Assembly: GCA_006176705.1 (NCBI GenBank)
Contig: QRFJ01000021.1
Coordinates: 3,182,208-3,246,207 of the forward strand
DNA: 64,000 nucleotides
DNA from: Cocos nucifera
Taxonomy: Eukaryota; Streptophyta; Magnoliopsida; Arecales; Arecaceae
Direction: 5' to 3'
Made by a program: the position numbers and the translations under genes. This document shows positions 37,501-43,345 of this stretch, piece by piece. How positions within the stretch are numbered: position 1 is the stretch's first letter; each line of letters opens with the position of its first letter. The notes under the pieces were generated by a model, which saw only the letters and a list, made by a program, of their open reading frames with translations, was not told the DNA's origin and ran no database searches.

Positions 37501-37960
37501 TGGTAGAAATCAATGCACAAGCACAATTAGCTGTAGCTCAAGAAATGACGAGAGAGCGAACTTTGACGAAAGGATGAAGCTCGACGGGATCGAAGCGGTG
37601 GCCCCACGAGGGATCGCTCTTGAACGCGAAGCGGACCAAGAAGCCGATCCCCTTGACGAAGACGGGGGCGAACCCGGGAACACAGCCTTCGAGGCCGGAC
37701 TGAAGCTCGACGAGACCGGCGGAGGCGGTGAGGAGGCCGTCGCGGACAAGCCGGCAGAGCTCCCGGACGGCCTGATCGGCCACGGCGGCGGAGGGAGAGT
37801 GGAGGCAGTGGGAGAGAGCATGGCGGGCCTGACCGGAGTCCAGGCCGAGGGGAGGAGGGGCCGCGCGGAGCTTCTGGAAGATGGAGACGACCGCCAGGCG
37901 CTGGCAGGAGGGCTGCTGGACACGGGTTTTCTCGAGAAGAGGACCGTAATAGGACTCCAT
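2261..37960 (-). CDS. RST1: RST1 (RESURRECTION1) protein, focadhesin/DUF3730 family, 3' part outside window
   Basis: Large HEAT/ARM-like scaffold protein. In Arabidopsis RST1 bridges the cytosolic RNA exosome and the SKI complex, limits siRNA production from mRNAs, and affects cuticular wax and embryo development (family knowledge). Seen here: 21 exons, 37960-37562, 37392-37123, 36742-36659, 34088-33812, 30232-29982, 26271-26094, 25955-25768, 22129-22029, 20741-20666, 18403-18272, 18194-18113, 16973-16901, 15001-14833, 14635-14505, 14412-14321, 14012-13924, 13814-13599, 7959-7882, 4768-4586, 3512-2631 and 2554-2261. All borders are GT..AG and phases match throughout, giving 1415 codons with no stop. 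The N-terminus (MESYYGPLLEKTRV) and blocks such as SSPSKSVKAAAT, GACGVGLGFACQDLLTRA and QQYAAW-like segments match RST1 as I remember it. The exon 21 donor is intact and no convincing exon follows to position 1, so about 400 C-terminal residues are missing. No signal peptide or clear membrane segment was seen. Exact splice sites are inferred by eye. Confidence 0.95.
2631..3512 (-). CDS. RST1: RST1 exon 20 (294 codons, longest exon)
   Basis: Acceptor TATCAG|GTAATC, donor GAGCAG|GTCATA. Encodes residues 1024-1317, starting VICNSKSPFVKGACGVGLGF and including DAWGLAGLVLGLGNCVVALY and VRLGGMLGVVNAFGAGAGD, diagnostic for RST1. Confidence 0.97.
3513..4585 (-). other. RST1 intron 19
   Basis: A 1.07-kb intron; only simple T-runs (for example near 3859) seen. 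Confidence 0.8.
4586..4768 (-). CDS. RST1: RST1 exon 19 (61 codons)
   Basis: Acceptor GCTCAG|GTTGTG, donor CTTCAG|GTACAT. Encodes FLLKWLFEYEHEHQQWSAAL and SLGLISNCFHATNRMQKFE, among the most conserved RST1 stretches. Confidence 0.95.
4769..7881 (-). other. RST1 intron 18
   Basis: A 3.11-kb intron with a candidate small TIR element at 5448-5740 that has a GGC-rich core. Nothing else recognizable. Confidence 0.8.
5448..5740. mobile_element. Candidate small TIR element (hAT-type MITE) with GGC-rich core
   Basis: The left end reads ACTTGTTTGGTAATCACT. The right end, read in reverse complement, begins ACTTCTTGATTACCATTTT. These are imperfect inverted termini. The core has GGC/GGTGGC repeats. No clean target duplication found. 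Confidence 0.3.
7882..7959 (-). CDS. RST1: RST1 exon 18 (26 codons)
   Basis: Acceptor GTGTAG|ACAATG, donor TGCATG|GTAAGA. Encodes ECIPRVAVNMAFAIGALCM, matching RST1. It sits alone between a 5.6-kb and a 3.1-kb intron. Confidence 0.92.
8390..8890. repeat. Dispersed composite repeat with pyrimidine core
   Basis: GAACCGAACC/GGTTCGG-like and CATACCATACCA motifs flank a C/T-rich core with a C run near 8761-8780. Same style as copies at 9900, 12900 and 32225. Confidence 0.45.
9900..10640. repeat. Dispersed composite repeat with purine core
   Basis: GA/G-rich core at 10017-10112 flanked by sequence with GCGAACCAATACCAGGGC on the left and GAACCAACTTATCC/GGTTGGTTTGG on the right. Boundaries approximate. 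Confidence 0.4.
12890..13432. mobile_element. Composite repeat with (CT)n core, flanked by short direct repeats
   Basis: The insert of about 510 bp starts with GGTACCGGCACC and ends near CGCCGACCATG. It is bracketed by TGCTCTAAGGCAAGGTTTT on the left (from 12892) and TGCTCTAAGGTAAGTTTTT on the right (from about 13411), which resemble a target-site duplication. The core has (CT)n at 13123-13160 and 13229-13252. Confidence 0.5.
13599..13814 (-). CDS. RST1: RST1 exon 17 (72 codons)
   Basis: Acceptor CTATAG|GATTTT, donor TTCAAG|GTTCAT, phase 0. Encodes residues 865-936, from DFRKLHSVYEKTLLEIAESL to SSRAASDIFK, with ALQSWKPFIHRWMRAVV in the middle. Confidence 0.93.
13924..14012 (-). CDS. RST1: RST1 exon 16
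   Basis: Acceptor TATGCAG|GGGAAC, donor TCAAAG|GTGAGA. Encodes EQKHVELPGAALLSLVLTPK then DLIGNGTSK. Confidence 0.92.
14198..14280. repeat. Fragment of GAACCGG/GTACC-type dispersed repeat
   Basis: Intron 15 carries ACCCGAACTGACCCGAACCG, a palindromic AGTTCAG..CTGAACT pair and GGCATGGTGCC. Similar motifs occur in the other intronic copies. Confidence 0.35.
14321..14412 (-). CDS. RST1: RST1 exon 15
   Basis: Acceptor CTCCAG|AAATCG, donor TCTCCAG|GTATCA, ends in phase 1. Encodes NRRRLHKEKRIMVHKVEKLL and DAFPQAMFSP, a basic helix block shared with RST1. Confidence 0.92.
14505..14635 (-). CDS. RST1: RST1 exon 14
   Basis: Acceptor ATCTCAG|GTTGCA, donor CACAT|GTCAGC, ends in phase 2. Encodes VAQIQEKISDFKRRNF through VLKAMEEFQVRIIKFEH. 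The donor is not a strong consensus; it was chosen because it joins in frame to exon 15. Confidence 0.87.
14833..15001 (-). CDS. RST1: RST1 exon 13
   Basis: Acceptor TTGTGCAG|TTTG completes a Gly codon; donor TATGAG|GTGAGA. Encodes LCTLLGWGAMDAEAYPEAAK and ESLWVKARVAAFKSLSHYE, a well-conserved RST1 segment. Confidence 0.93.
15002..16900 (-). other. RST1 intron 12
   Basis: A 1.9-kb intron containing one 270-bp TIR MITE (16287-16556). The rest is unremarkable. Confidence 0.8.
16287..16556. mobile_element. MITE with imperfect TIRs (270 bp)
   Basis: The left end is GGGCCTATTTGGGTATTCC. The right end in reverse complement is GGGTCTTGTTTGGGAAATCC. Both continue into an ATTGGGC motif. Size and termini fit a non-autonomous hAT-like MITE. 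No matching 8-bp flank was seen. Confidence 0.55.
16901..16973 (-). CDS. RST1: RST1 exon 12
   Basis: Acceptor TTAGCAG|ATTTTT, donor CATGG|GTAAGT (strong). Encodes DFYTAWNVISKHMLDHSVDP then IVAHG. Only 73 nt, placed by phase and by the preceding EADVV context. Confidence 0.9.
16974..18112 (-). other. RST1 intron 11
   Basis: A 1.14-kb intron with no recognizable feature. Confidence 0.8.
18113..18194 (-). CDS. RST1: RST1 exon 11
   Basis: Separated from exon 10 by a 77-nt intron. Acceptor TTAACAG|TCATGT, donor GTAGTTG|GTAATA, ends in phase 1. Encodes SCIESRDPIVQAIGLESLAH and LCEADVV. Confidence 0.93.
18272..18403 (-). CDS. RST1: RST1 exon 10 (44 codons)
   Basis: Acceptor CAAATAG|GGAGTC, donor GTGTCG|GTATGA. 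Encodes residues 609-652, including ISVAASIRDVCRHNPDRGVD, characteristic of RST1. Phase 0 at both ends. Confidence 0.93.
19290..19545. repeat. Fragment of GGTACC-type dispersed repeat
   Basis: Contains GGTACCTGGCCCCATCAC, GATGGTATGGAAG and CATCCTGTTCTAGTGGGA. Style matches the other intronic GGTACC/CCATACC repeats. Boundaries uncertain. Confidence 0.35.
20047..20124. repeat. 39-bp tandem duplication
   Basis: Two adjacent copies share GTGATCAGGATAGGGCTTTA, with the preceding CAAAG(C/T)GGAC(G/A) differing by transitions. Period 39 bp. Confidence 0.85.
20666..20741 (-). CDS. RST1: RST1 exon 9
   Basis: Acceptor TTTTCAG|AGTGTT, donor CTGCAA|GTAAGA. Encodes VLYAAAVRLLCKTWIVTDRA followed by FGMLQ. 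Phase 2 in, phase 0 out. Confidence 0.92.
20742..22028 (-). other. RST1 intron 8
   Basis: A 1.29-kb intron with no recognizable repeat or gene. Confidence 0.8.
22029..22129 (-). CDS. RST1: RST1 exon 8
   Basis: Acceptor CTTGCAG|CTCAAA, donor AAACC|GTATGC, ends in phase 2. Encodes LKLLEMLPSLALHSIMVP and IIMQTILPMLHRDAK, a strong RST1 match. Confidence 0.93.
22830..23280. repeat. A-skewed low-complexity tract
   Basis: About 450 bp in which the plus strand is strongly enriched in A, with repeated GAAAAATGAAAA-, ACAGAAAAT- and AAATACA-like words. In the RST1 pre-mRNA this is a U-rich stretch. Overlapping minus-strand frames rich in Phe/Tyr are a by-product. Confidence 0.6.
23590..24797. mobile_element. 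TIR element of about 1.2 kb with GGGGTGGAAATTGGGC-like ends
   Basis: The left end is TACTAGGGGTGGAAATTGGG. The right end in reverse complement is AAGTAGTGGTAGAAATTGAG, and both continue into GGTTGGGTT-like sequence. TIRs of the (A)GGGGTGG type are common in plant DNA transposons. The interior is non-coding with a C/T-rich core at 23910-24200. No transposase seen, no clear target duplication. Confidence 0.5.
24895..25065. repeat. ACCATACC-type dispersed repeat, copy related to 26325-26475
   Basis: Shares CAATA(C/T)GATGTCT(C/T)GTAC, a repeated TACTGTACC/CATACC pattern and a GGTCTGGTAC..GGCAAAC end with the copy in intron 5. Confidence 0.55.
25768..25955 (-). CDS. RST1: RST1 exon 7
   Basis: Acceptor TTTGTAG|GAATAT, donor ATTTTG|GTAAGT (strong). 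Encodes AVDSLAAIVKMDPKLGMPLL and LFYNNILC. This is the core of the DUF3730/focadhesin homology region by my recollection of the family. Confidence 0.92.
26094..26271 (-). CDS. RST1: RST1 exon 6
   Basis: Acceptor TTTTCAG|GAGCAG, donor CTTGCAG|GTTTCA, ends in phase 1. Encodes about 59 residues from EQPSYQHSFFIPNIG to LPAQPPESPLA. Too lacking in long open frame to stand out alone; found by homology and phase. Confidence 0.88.
26325..26475. repeat. ACCATACC-type dispersed repeat, copy related to 24895-25065
   Basis: Carries GTACCATACTAGTACTG, CAATATGATGTCTTGTAC and GGTCCGGTACCGAGACGGCC. It lies directly upstream (transcript sense) of exon 6, starting about 50 bp from its acceptor. Confidence 0.55.
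28866..28957. repeat. Perfect 30-bp direct repeat, 62-bp period
   Basis: Two identical 30-bp copies at 28866-28895 and 28928-28957, containing CAGTACATAAGCACATGGC and ending in TGCATGC. They are separated by 32 bp. Confidence 0.9.
28978..29080. repeat. TATG and GA microsatellites
   Basis: Alternating TATGTATA/ACATATGTATA units followed by (GA)n with GATA interruptions. Confidence 0.9.
29982..30232 (-). CDS. RST1: RST1 exon 5 (residues 344-427)
   Basis: Acceptor GCTGCAG|AACTTA completes the split Glu codon from exon 4; donor TTCAAG|GTTATT. Contains LLSSPSKSVKAAAT, one of the best conserved RST1 stretches, and the ISTPESILFRLLNHLWF block. Confidence 0.94.
30745..30870. repeat. ACCATACC-type dispersed repeat fragment
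   Basis: Contains GTACACCATACCAGTCCGTA, ACCATACCATACCGGTTTGG and GTGTACCGAGTATTCC. Same motif set as the intron 5 and 7 copies. Confidence 0.45.
32225..32715. repeat. Composite repeat with long purine (GGAAA)n core
   Basis: Ends carry GGATGGAGTGCATCCTAGCC (left) and GGATGTATAATCGGGAC plus CATGGAGATATTGAGACACC (right). The core 32330-32615 is nearly pure A/G with GGAAAGGAAGGAAAGG units. Open frames on the minus strand here are low-complexity artefacts. Confidence 0.5.
33812..34088 (-). CDS. RST1: RST1 exon 4 (residues 252-343 plus 1 nt)
   Basis: Acceptor CCTATAG|GTAACA, donor AAATG|GTGCGT, ends in phase 1. Encodes the segment with TIELLETLLSLC and LKLLNFLVEWKTEN, typical of the RST1 N-terminal helical repeats. 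Confidence 0.92.
34467..34800. repeat. Compound microsatellite: (CT)n, (AC)n/(TG)n, palindromic TACATG/TATC units
   Basis: (CT)n at 34467-34507, CA/TG runs at 34531-34620, then alternating ACATGTAC/TATATACATG units. At 34700-34795 GATAGATACATGCATACATA is followed by TATGTATCTATC, so the segment is largely self-complementary. Confidence 0.9.
36041..36358. mobile_element. Foldback MITE with purine left arm and pyrimidine right arm
   Basis: The left end is CCACTTTGGTTGGACACAAA. The right end in reverse complement is CCTATGTTTGGATTGTGACA followed by TTTGGAGAAAAGAGAAG. The left arm is GA-rich (36060-36165) and the right arm CT-rich (36220-36345), so the arms can pair over most of the length. hAT-like termini; no coding capacity. 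Confidence 0.5.
36659..36742 (-). CDS. RST1: RST1 exon 3 (residues 224-251)
   Basis: Acceptor TGTGCAG|GATTTT, donor AAGATG|GTATAT, 28 codons in phase 0. Encodes DFKYLIACAEYLVDAF and a short helix, as in RST1. Confidence 0.9.
36743..37122 (-). other. RST1 intron 2
   Basis: A 380-nt intron. I see nothing in it beyond splice signals and ordinary AT-rich sequence. Confidence 0.85.
37123..37392 (-). CDS. RST1: RST1 exon 2 (residues 134-223)
   Basis: Acceptor GGCAG|GTTCTT, donor GAAGGG|GTGAGG, phase 0 at both ends, 90 codons. Contains VLSCQAEMQAELIQQVMLFI, a helical repeat-like segment following HPFVK of exon 1. Confidence 0.93.
37562..37960 (-). CDS. RST1: RST1 exon 1 (residues 1-133)
   Basis: Start chosen at 37960 because MESYYGPLLEKTRVQQPS lines up with the RST1 N-terminus. 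It ends HPFVK with donor AAA|GTTCGC, a weak site. A second possible donor 12 nt downstream (CTC|GTCATT) would add four residues in frame. Much more GC-rich than the other exons. Confidence 0.93.
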
Positions 37961-38260
37961 TCCCGCTCTCTCGCCGGAGGAGGAGGATGTGGGGTTTGCT
38001 TTTATGGCGACTCGGGAGATGTGGAACAAATCTTGTTCGGTAGGGGTGTTCTAGCCATCGAACAAATCTTGCGGCATGGAGGAGCACGGTGACCACGTCC
38101 TCTTTCTGTGCCCTCGAGCTCGATAGGCATGGAGGGTGGCCGGACTTTTTATCATGACCATTACCCCCCGGAGCCAACTCAGTCTTTCCTAGGCTCTACG
38201 AAGGAGGATGGAGAGCGGCTCATCCACGGGCATTTGGGCGACTTAGGCCCGGTTGTCTGA
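37961..38260 (-). promoter_or_regulatory. RST1 5' flank / probable 5' UTR and core promoter
   Basis: GC-rich DNA just upstream of the ATG at 37960, between the coding start and AT-rich transposon remnants beginning near 38250. No TATA box is evident at a plausible distance. A GGGCCTAAG stretch and a TTGGGCG stretch resemble site II (TGGGCY) promoter motifs of housekeeping plant genes. An in-frame upstream ATG lies at 38029. Transcription start not determined. Confidence 0.4.
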
Positions 38261-39393
38261 GCTTTGGAGCGCCGGGAAGGTTCTCCAAATCATTTTAAGA
38301 TGATATAATAATATTTAATAAAAATTTAAAAATTATTTTAATTTTATTAAAAAATTAAAAAAAATATTTTAAAAAAATATATTTTGAAATTTTCTCCAAA
38401 AAAAAAACTTTCTGATTAGATATCAGAAAGCAGTTTTAATTTAAATAAAATTTTTTTAATAACTAAAATACCCACTATTTTTTATCATATCATATTATAT
38501 ATATAATATAATATAATATAATATAATAATAAATTAATATTATCATATATTAAAATATATAACATACTTTATTATAGTATTATTATATTATAAATATATA
38601 GTTTGATATAATAATAACTAATAATATAATAATATTATTATATTATAATAATATAATATAATATGTTATATTATAATTTATTATTAGATTAATTATAATC
38701 CATCATATTATCTAATATTATATATATACATCATAATTATAATATTATATTATACTATTATAATATTATAATATTATAGTATAATAATATTATAATAGAT
38801 TATATTATGCTTATAACTTCAATGTTATTATATTTTAAAGTATTATTTTATTTAATATAATTATATTATATTATATTATATTAATATTATATTATGTTAT
38901 ATTATTTATTATTAATAATATTCTAATAGATTATATTATTATAACTTAAATATTATTATAATTTAAATATTATTTTATTATTATATTATATTATATTATT
39001 ACAATATTATATATTATAATCTATTATTAGATTAGATTATAACCAATATATTATATTATATTATAAATTATATTTGACTTATAATAATATTATTATATTA
39101 TATTATATTATATTATAATAATATTAAATAATATAATTATATTTTAATATATAATAATATATAATATTATATTATATTATTTTTTATTATATCATATTAT
39201 TTATCATAACAAAAGTACTTTTTTATTTGAGTTGCCAAATATATGTTAAAGTTTCAAAACACTTTATAAATGTGGTTACCAAACAGTAAACATATTTTTA
39301 TAAAAACTCTACTTTTAAAAGCTCTACTTCTCAAAAGTTCTACTTCCAAAAGTACCAAAAGCTCTATTGCCAACAGTAATTCCAAATAGAGCC
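38246..39393. mobile_element. Possible AT-rich TIR element; interior is extreme A/T
   Basis: The right end in reverse complement reads GGCTCTATTTGGAATTACTG followed by several AAGCTCTAC/TTTTGG subrepeats, typical of hAT-like MITE ends. The left end GGCCCGGTTGTCTGAGC is only a weak match. The interior 38470-39230 is almost entirely A/T with TATTATA units. Confidence 0.35.
38470..39230. repeat. AT-rich low-complexity island
   Basis: About 760 bp of TAATAT/ATATTATA repeats with hardly any G or C. It lies 0.5-1.3 kb upstream of the RST1 ATG. Confidence 0.9.
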
Positions 39394-39460
39394 TTTATAT
39401 CATCTGGTTGGCTAGGAATAGGAGCATGTACAAAAAAGATTTGGCAGTGGGCTAAACTTA

Positions 39461-40189
39461 GGCTTGTTTAGCCAAACTATAAAAATTAATTTATTTTAAA
39501 ATTATTTTTTTAATAAAATTTAAAAAAAATATTATAAAAAAATAATTTATATTTGATAAAATTATTTAATAAGTATTTTTATCAGTATTTAAGAAGTAGT
39601 TTATGTTTGACAAATTTTTCAAAAAAAATATTTTTGACTATCAAATTATAAAAAAAAATATGTATAGATTTATTTTATAATTAATATTATTTAAATAGAT
39701 AAATAATTTTAAATATTTATTATGATTAATTTTAATTTATTTTTTATTTAATTAAAAAAATAATAAAATAATAAAAATATATTAAAATTTTAATCAATAT
39801 AAATATAATTGAATAAAAAATAATACATATTGAATATTTTACATAATTTTTATATGATAATATATATGTATCAAAATACATCAAAATATATCATTCACTA
39901 AATAATGGAAGGATTAGGTGAAAATAAATAGGGATAGTTATGCTAAATAATGATTTTAAGTAAGAATATTTTTATCTTAAAAAAAATAATTTTCTATTTC
40001 TGCTTCTGCTTTCAAGAAAAGCTTCAATTTTTTGTTTTCTTCTCACAGTAGAAAAATTGCTTCTGCTGCCACTCAAAAGCAGATTATTTTTTAAAATAAA
40101 CTTGGCCAAATATCTTATTTTTTAAAAATAAATATTTTTTTAAAAAAAATAAGGATTTTTTTTTTTCAAAAGCTTGGCCAAACAAGTTC
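39461..40189. mobile_element. AT-rich MITE with GCTTGTTTAGCCAA-type TIRs
   Basis: The left end GGCTTGTTTAGCCAAACT pairs with the right end, which in reverse complement is GAACTTGTTTGGCCAAGCTT. The subterminal right part has TTCTGCTTCTGCTTTC subrepeats. 729 bp, non-coding. Target duplication not clear. Confidence 0.5.
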
Positions 40190-40413
40190 TTACTCTTGAG
40201 AGTTAAGAGATCATTACGGAGATCATGCATTGTACATCGATCAATTCAACCTTGACTATTTGGGACTATCAGTCTGCACCGACAATGTCACGATTGGTGC
40301 TCATCATACGAGAGCCCCAATCCTTAGAATATCTCAAGGTTAATTTGATGGCAGCATCAAAAAGTAGGGAAGTGTGGGATTTGTGATTCACAGCATGAGT
40401 TCTATTTTTTTTT
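40190..40413. other. Unassigned sequence between two TIR elements
   Basis: Normal base composition between the AT-rich MITE and the long-TIR element. I see no gene or repeat boundary in it. Confidence 0.5.
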
Positions 40414-41678
40414 GGATAAATTATGAGAACACTTTCTCAAGTTTGAATCGATTTCACTTATACCCATATTCTTTAAAAAGTATCAAATAAATTTTTAAAA
40501 TTATCGAAACATTCTAATAAGATCCCGACGGTCATTTAACAGCTGACGACGTTAATAATTTTTTTTTTTAAAATGATGTAAATATCCATCTTCTTCCTCC
40601 TCCATGGCTGATGTTCTTTTTTCTCTCACTTTTTTTTTCCTTTTCATTCATTTCTCCTCTCCTTCCTCCTCTTTCTCCCTCCTTCTTTCTCCTCCTCTCC
40701 TTTTCTCCACCCATTCTCCTCCTTCTCTTTCTCCTTCTCTCCTTTCTCTACCCATTCTCCTCCTTCCTTCCTTCTCTTTCTCCTATCATGATGGAATCTT
40801 CCTTCATGGTCCATCAGCTTTTCCTCGCCTTAATCTTTTGGCTGCTATTTATCCTTTTGTTCATGGTGTTTGTTAGTTTCTTTCCCATTGAATAAAATTT
40901 TTTCGATCCATCCATTTAGTTTCTTCTCTAAATCCTACAAAATTTCATACTTCTACCAAAATTAAGCTCTCAAAACCTCAAGAGACCTACTCACATGAGC
41001 ACAACTCTTACAAAATCCCATATGCTTGAGAAAAACCCCTACCATAACCTAAGAAACCCCTCCGATCTCCCTCAGGTGCTCTCTTTTCCCATAGATCTTC
41101 GAAAAAGAGAATTAAATAAAAAGAAAAGAAGGCAAAAAAAAATAACGATCAATTTATGTAGTAAAAAATCTTATCTTTTATTTTTTTTCGTCTTTCTTTT
41201 GTTTTTGCCAAATTTTTCTCTATTTTCTCCTCAATTTTTTCTTAATTTTTTTCTTCCTGAGGAGTCTCAATTGGGTGGGAAGTTTGGAGCAGCCAAACAA
41301 GAAAGCTTAGATGATGGCTATGGTTTTGTATTGAATATAGACGGTTTGGAGAAAAAGGATGGAGAGAAAAAGTGTATAGAAAGAAAGTGGAGGAGAAAAG
41401 AGAAGAGAAGAATGGATAAAGAAAATGGAGGAGAAAGGGGAGGAAGAGAATGGTGGAGAAAGGAGAGGAGAAAGAGAGAAAGAGAGACATTGGCCATGGA
41501 GGAGGAAGGAGGAAGATGTGTATTTTTATCATTTTAAAAAAATTTATTAACAAAGATAAATGACTAGACTATATTGAAACATATTGATAACTAGAATGGC
41601 TAGTTTGATACTTTTTAAAGTACAAGGGGTATAAGTAAAATTAAGTTAAAGTAGAGAAGATGTTCATATAATTTATCC
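40414..41678. mobile_element. Long-TIR non-autonomous DNA transposon (Mutator-like candidate)
   Basis: The left TIR begins GGATAAATTATGAGAACA. The right, in reverse complement, begins GGATAAATTATATGAACATC. Both share TTACTTATACCC/ACTTATACCC, CTTTAAAAAGTATCAAA, GTTAATAA and CTTCCTCC..CCTCCATGGC, so the TIRs extend about 210 bp. A run of nine T lies on each side (40405-40413 and 41680-41688, with one extra C at 41679), consistent with a 9-bp target duplication. The core is C/T-rich on the left and G/A-rich on the right. No transposase; the 180-codon frame inside is low complexity. Confidence 0.7.
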
Positions 41679-41775
41679 CTTTTTTTTTATGCCAATGGAT
41701 GTCACCTCATCGATGACATAATTCCAGTAGCAAAACTATAGATAGTTTAAACTATAAATAATTTTCATGAATCTA

Positions 41776-42206
41776 TGCAAAAGATTAGAATACAAAAGAC
41801 AGATACATACATGTGTTTACCATTGATTTACTAACAGCGAACACTCAGACGAATACTACGAATTAGATCTTTCTCTACCAGCTTCCTCTCAATAGGCGGC
41901 TATTCGATGAAATAAGTCAGAAAATTAGTCTCATGGTATTTATAAAAAGTGAAGAGAGGATCTAGTCATATAAAATAAAATTCTAACAGGCCCATTCATC
42001 ATAGGCTCATATCGAGCTAAAACCTACACTGAGCTGTTCTAATCACACTAACTCAAGATAAGATGCACCTAGCACAAAATAAAAGGATCACAAATAATAT
42101 TGAACTTACATGCATGTCTATCAACCCAGATCACATAATCAATTCGCTTTTAATAAAATAAATAAAATAATTAATTAATGATAGCCCATAATTAGAAAAA
42201 TTCTCA
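41776..42206 (-). repeat. Element A 3' LTR
   Basis: Plus-strand edges TGCAAAAGATTAG (left) and AATTCTCA (right), directly followed by the polypurine tract complement. 431 bp. The left edge matches the sequence next to the primer site at 63766. Confidence 0.7.
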
Positions 42207-42221
42207 TATTCTCCCACTTAG
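42207..42221 (-). other. Element A polypurine tract
   Basis: On the minus strand CCTAAGTGGGAGAAT lies directly upstream of the 3' LTR, the expected plus-strand priming site. Confidence 0.7.
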
Positions 42222-42877
42222 GCAACATTAATTAAGATTTTAGAATTTTAAAAATATTTTACTTTTAAAAATGACTCTCGGGCTGAATAACAGAAAATAC
42301 AGTACGTGGTCACGATTTTAAAAAATATATGATCTATAGACATCATCTCAAAATTGACTTGGTTTAATAGTATTAATTATGCTGAATCATAGGAGTCATT
42401 GCATCCTTTATTTGACATAAGACCTATTCATTGTTACAAATATAACTAACACTATCGACATAAGTCTTAGTATGATAGTGTAGCAAGAAAATAGTATCTA
42501 AAAGTAATCCAAACATATGCTATTTTCATTATCAGTCCTCCAATTTTTCTTCAACATGCTTGGATACAAAATAAGCAAAAAAAATTTTAATGACTTTAAC
42601 AACAAGCCATTCTGCCTCACATATTTAACATGATGTCAATTACGAGATAGCATAACATATCTAAGACTCGACACCTGATCTCAGATCTTATATAATAGAT
42701 ACATAAATAAGAGATATCTCTAAGTATACTAAAATAAATATGTACACATAAATAAAAAAAATTAAAATAAATACACCATTAATTTATCATGCCAATAATG
42801 CATATCAAAAATACATGAGATGTAAAGAATCCATAATAATAAAGCAACAATAAAACATAAATACAAAGTTACTCCCA
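42222..42877. other. Element A 3' untranslated region
   Basis: Lies between the RNase H stop and the polypurine tract. AT-rich, no frame or motif recognized. Confidence 0.5.
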
Positions 42878-43345
42878 CTAACCAAGTACATCAAAAGAAC
42901 TCAATATGTCCATATTTTCAACATGTCTTATAAAACATATAGGCCTCAAACCTTTAGTCAGGGGATCAGCTAATATTGACTCTATATCTATAAACTCGAC
43001 AGTTATGTCTCCTTTCTTTATAAGATCTCTTACTATCAGGTACTTCAACTCTAAATATTTAGATCCACTGGAGGATTTATTATTCTTTGTAAAGAATACA
43101 ACAGCACTATTATCACAATAAATTATCAATGGTTGGAAGATAAAATAAATAATTTGAAGTTCTGTAATAAAGTTTCTTAGCTAAATAGCTAGAGTAACAG
43201 CTTCATAATAGGCAATAAACTCAGGTTACCTAGTAGAAGAAGCTATCATTGTCTGTTTAATACTCCTTCAAGATATAGCACCTCCAACTAACATAAAAAT
43301 ATATTCTAAGGTCGATTTCAAATCGTCAGGGCATCCAGCAAGATC
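42878..43345 (-). pseudogene. Element A RNase H (copia type), 5' part cut by element B
   Basis: Minus-strand frame reads DLAGCPDDLKSTLEYIFML, GGAIS, then a stop at 43270-43268 where copia has Trp, and ends with IIYCDNSAVVFFTKN and DIESILADPLTKGL. These match the copia RNase H motifs (DWAG, CDN, ADPLTK). Further stops interrupt the middle. The reading stops at 43345 where the LTR of element B begins. Confidence 0.8.

Noticed and set aside
37574..38092. 172-codon open frame on the plus strand, rich in Gly/Glu
   Set aside because: It is antisense to RST1 exon 1 and its 5' UTR. The GC-rich exon depletes stop codons on the other strand; no domain is recognizable.
37527..38177. 216-codon minus-strand frame overlapping RST1 exon 1
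   Set aside because: A different frame from the RST1 coding frame with Arg/Pro/Ser-rich low-complexity translation, again explained by GC content.
40995..41537. 180-codon plus-strand frame
   Set aside because: Lies within the long-TIR element and is Lys/Arg/Glu low complexity from GA-rich DNA; not a transposase.
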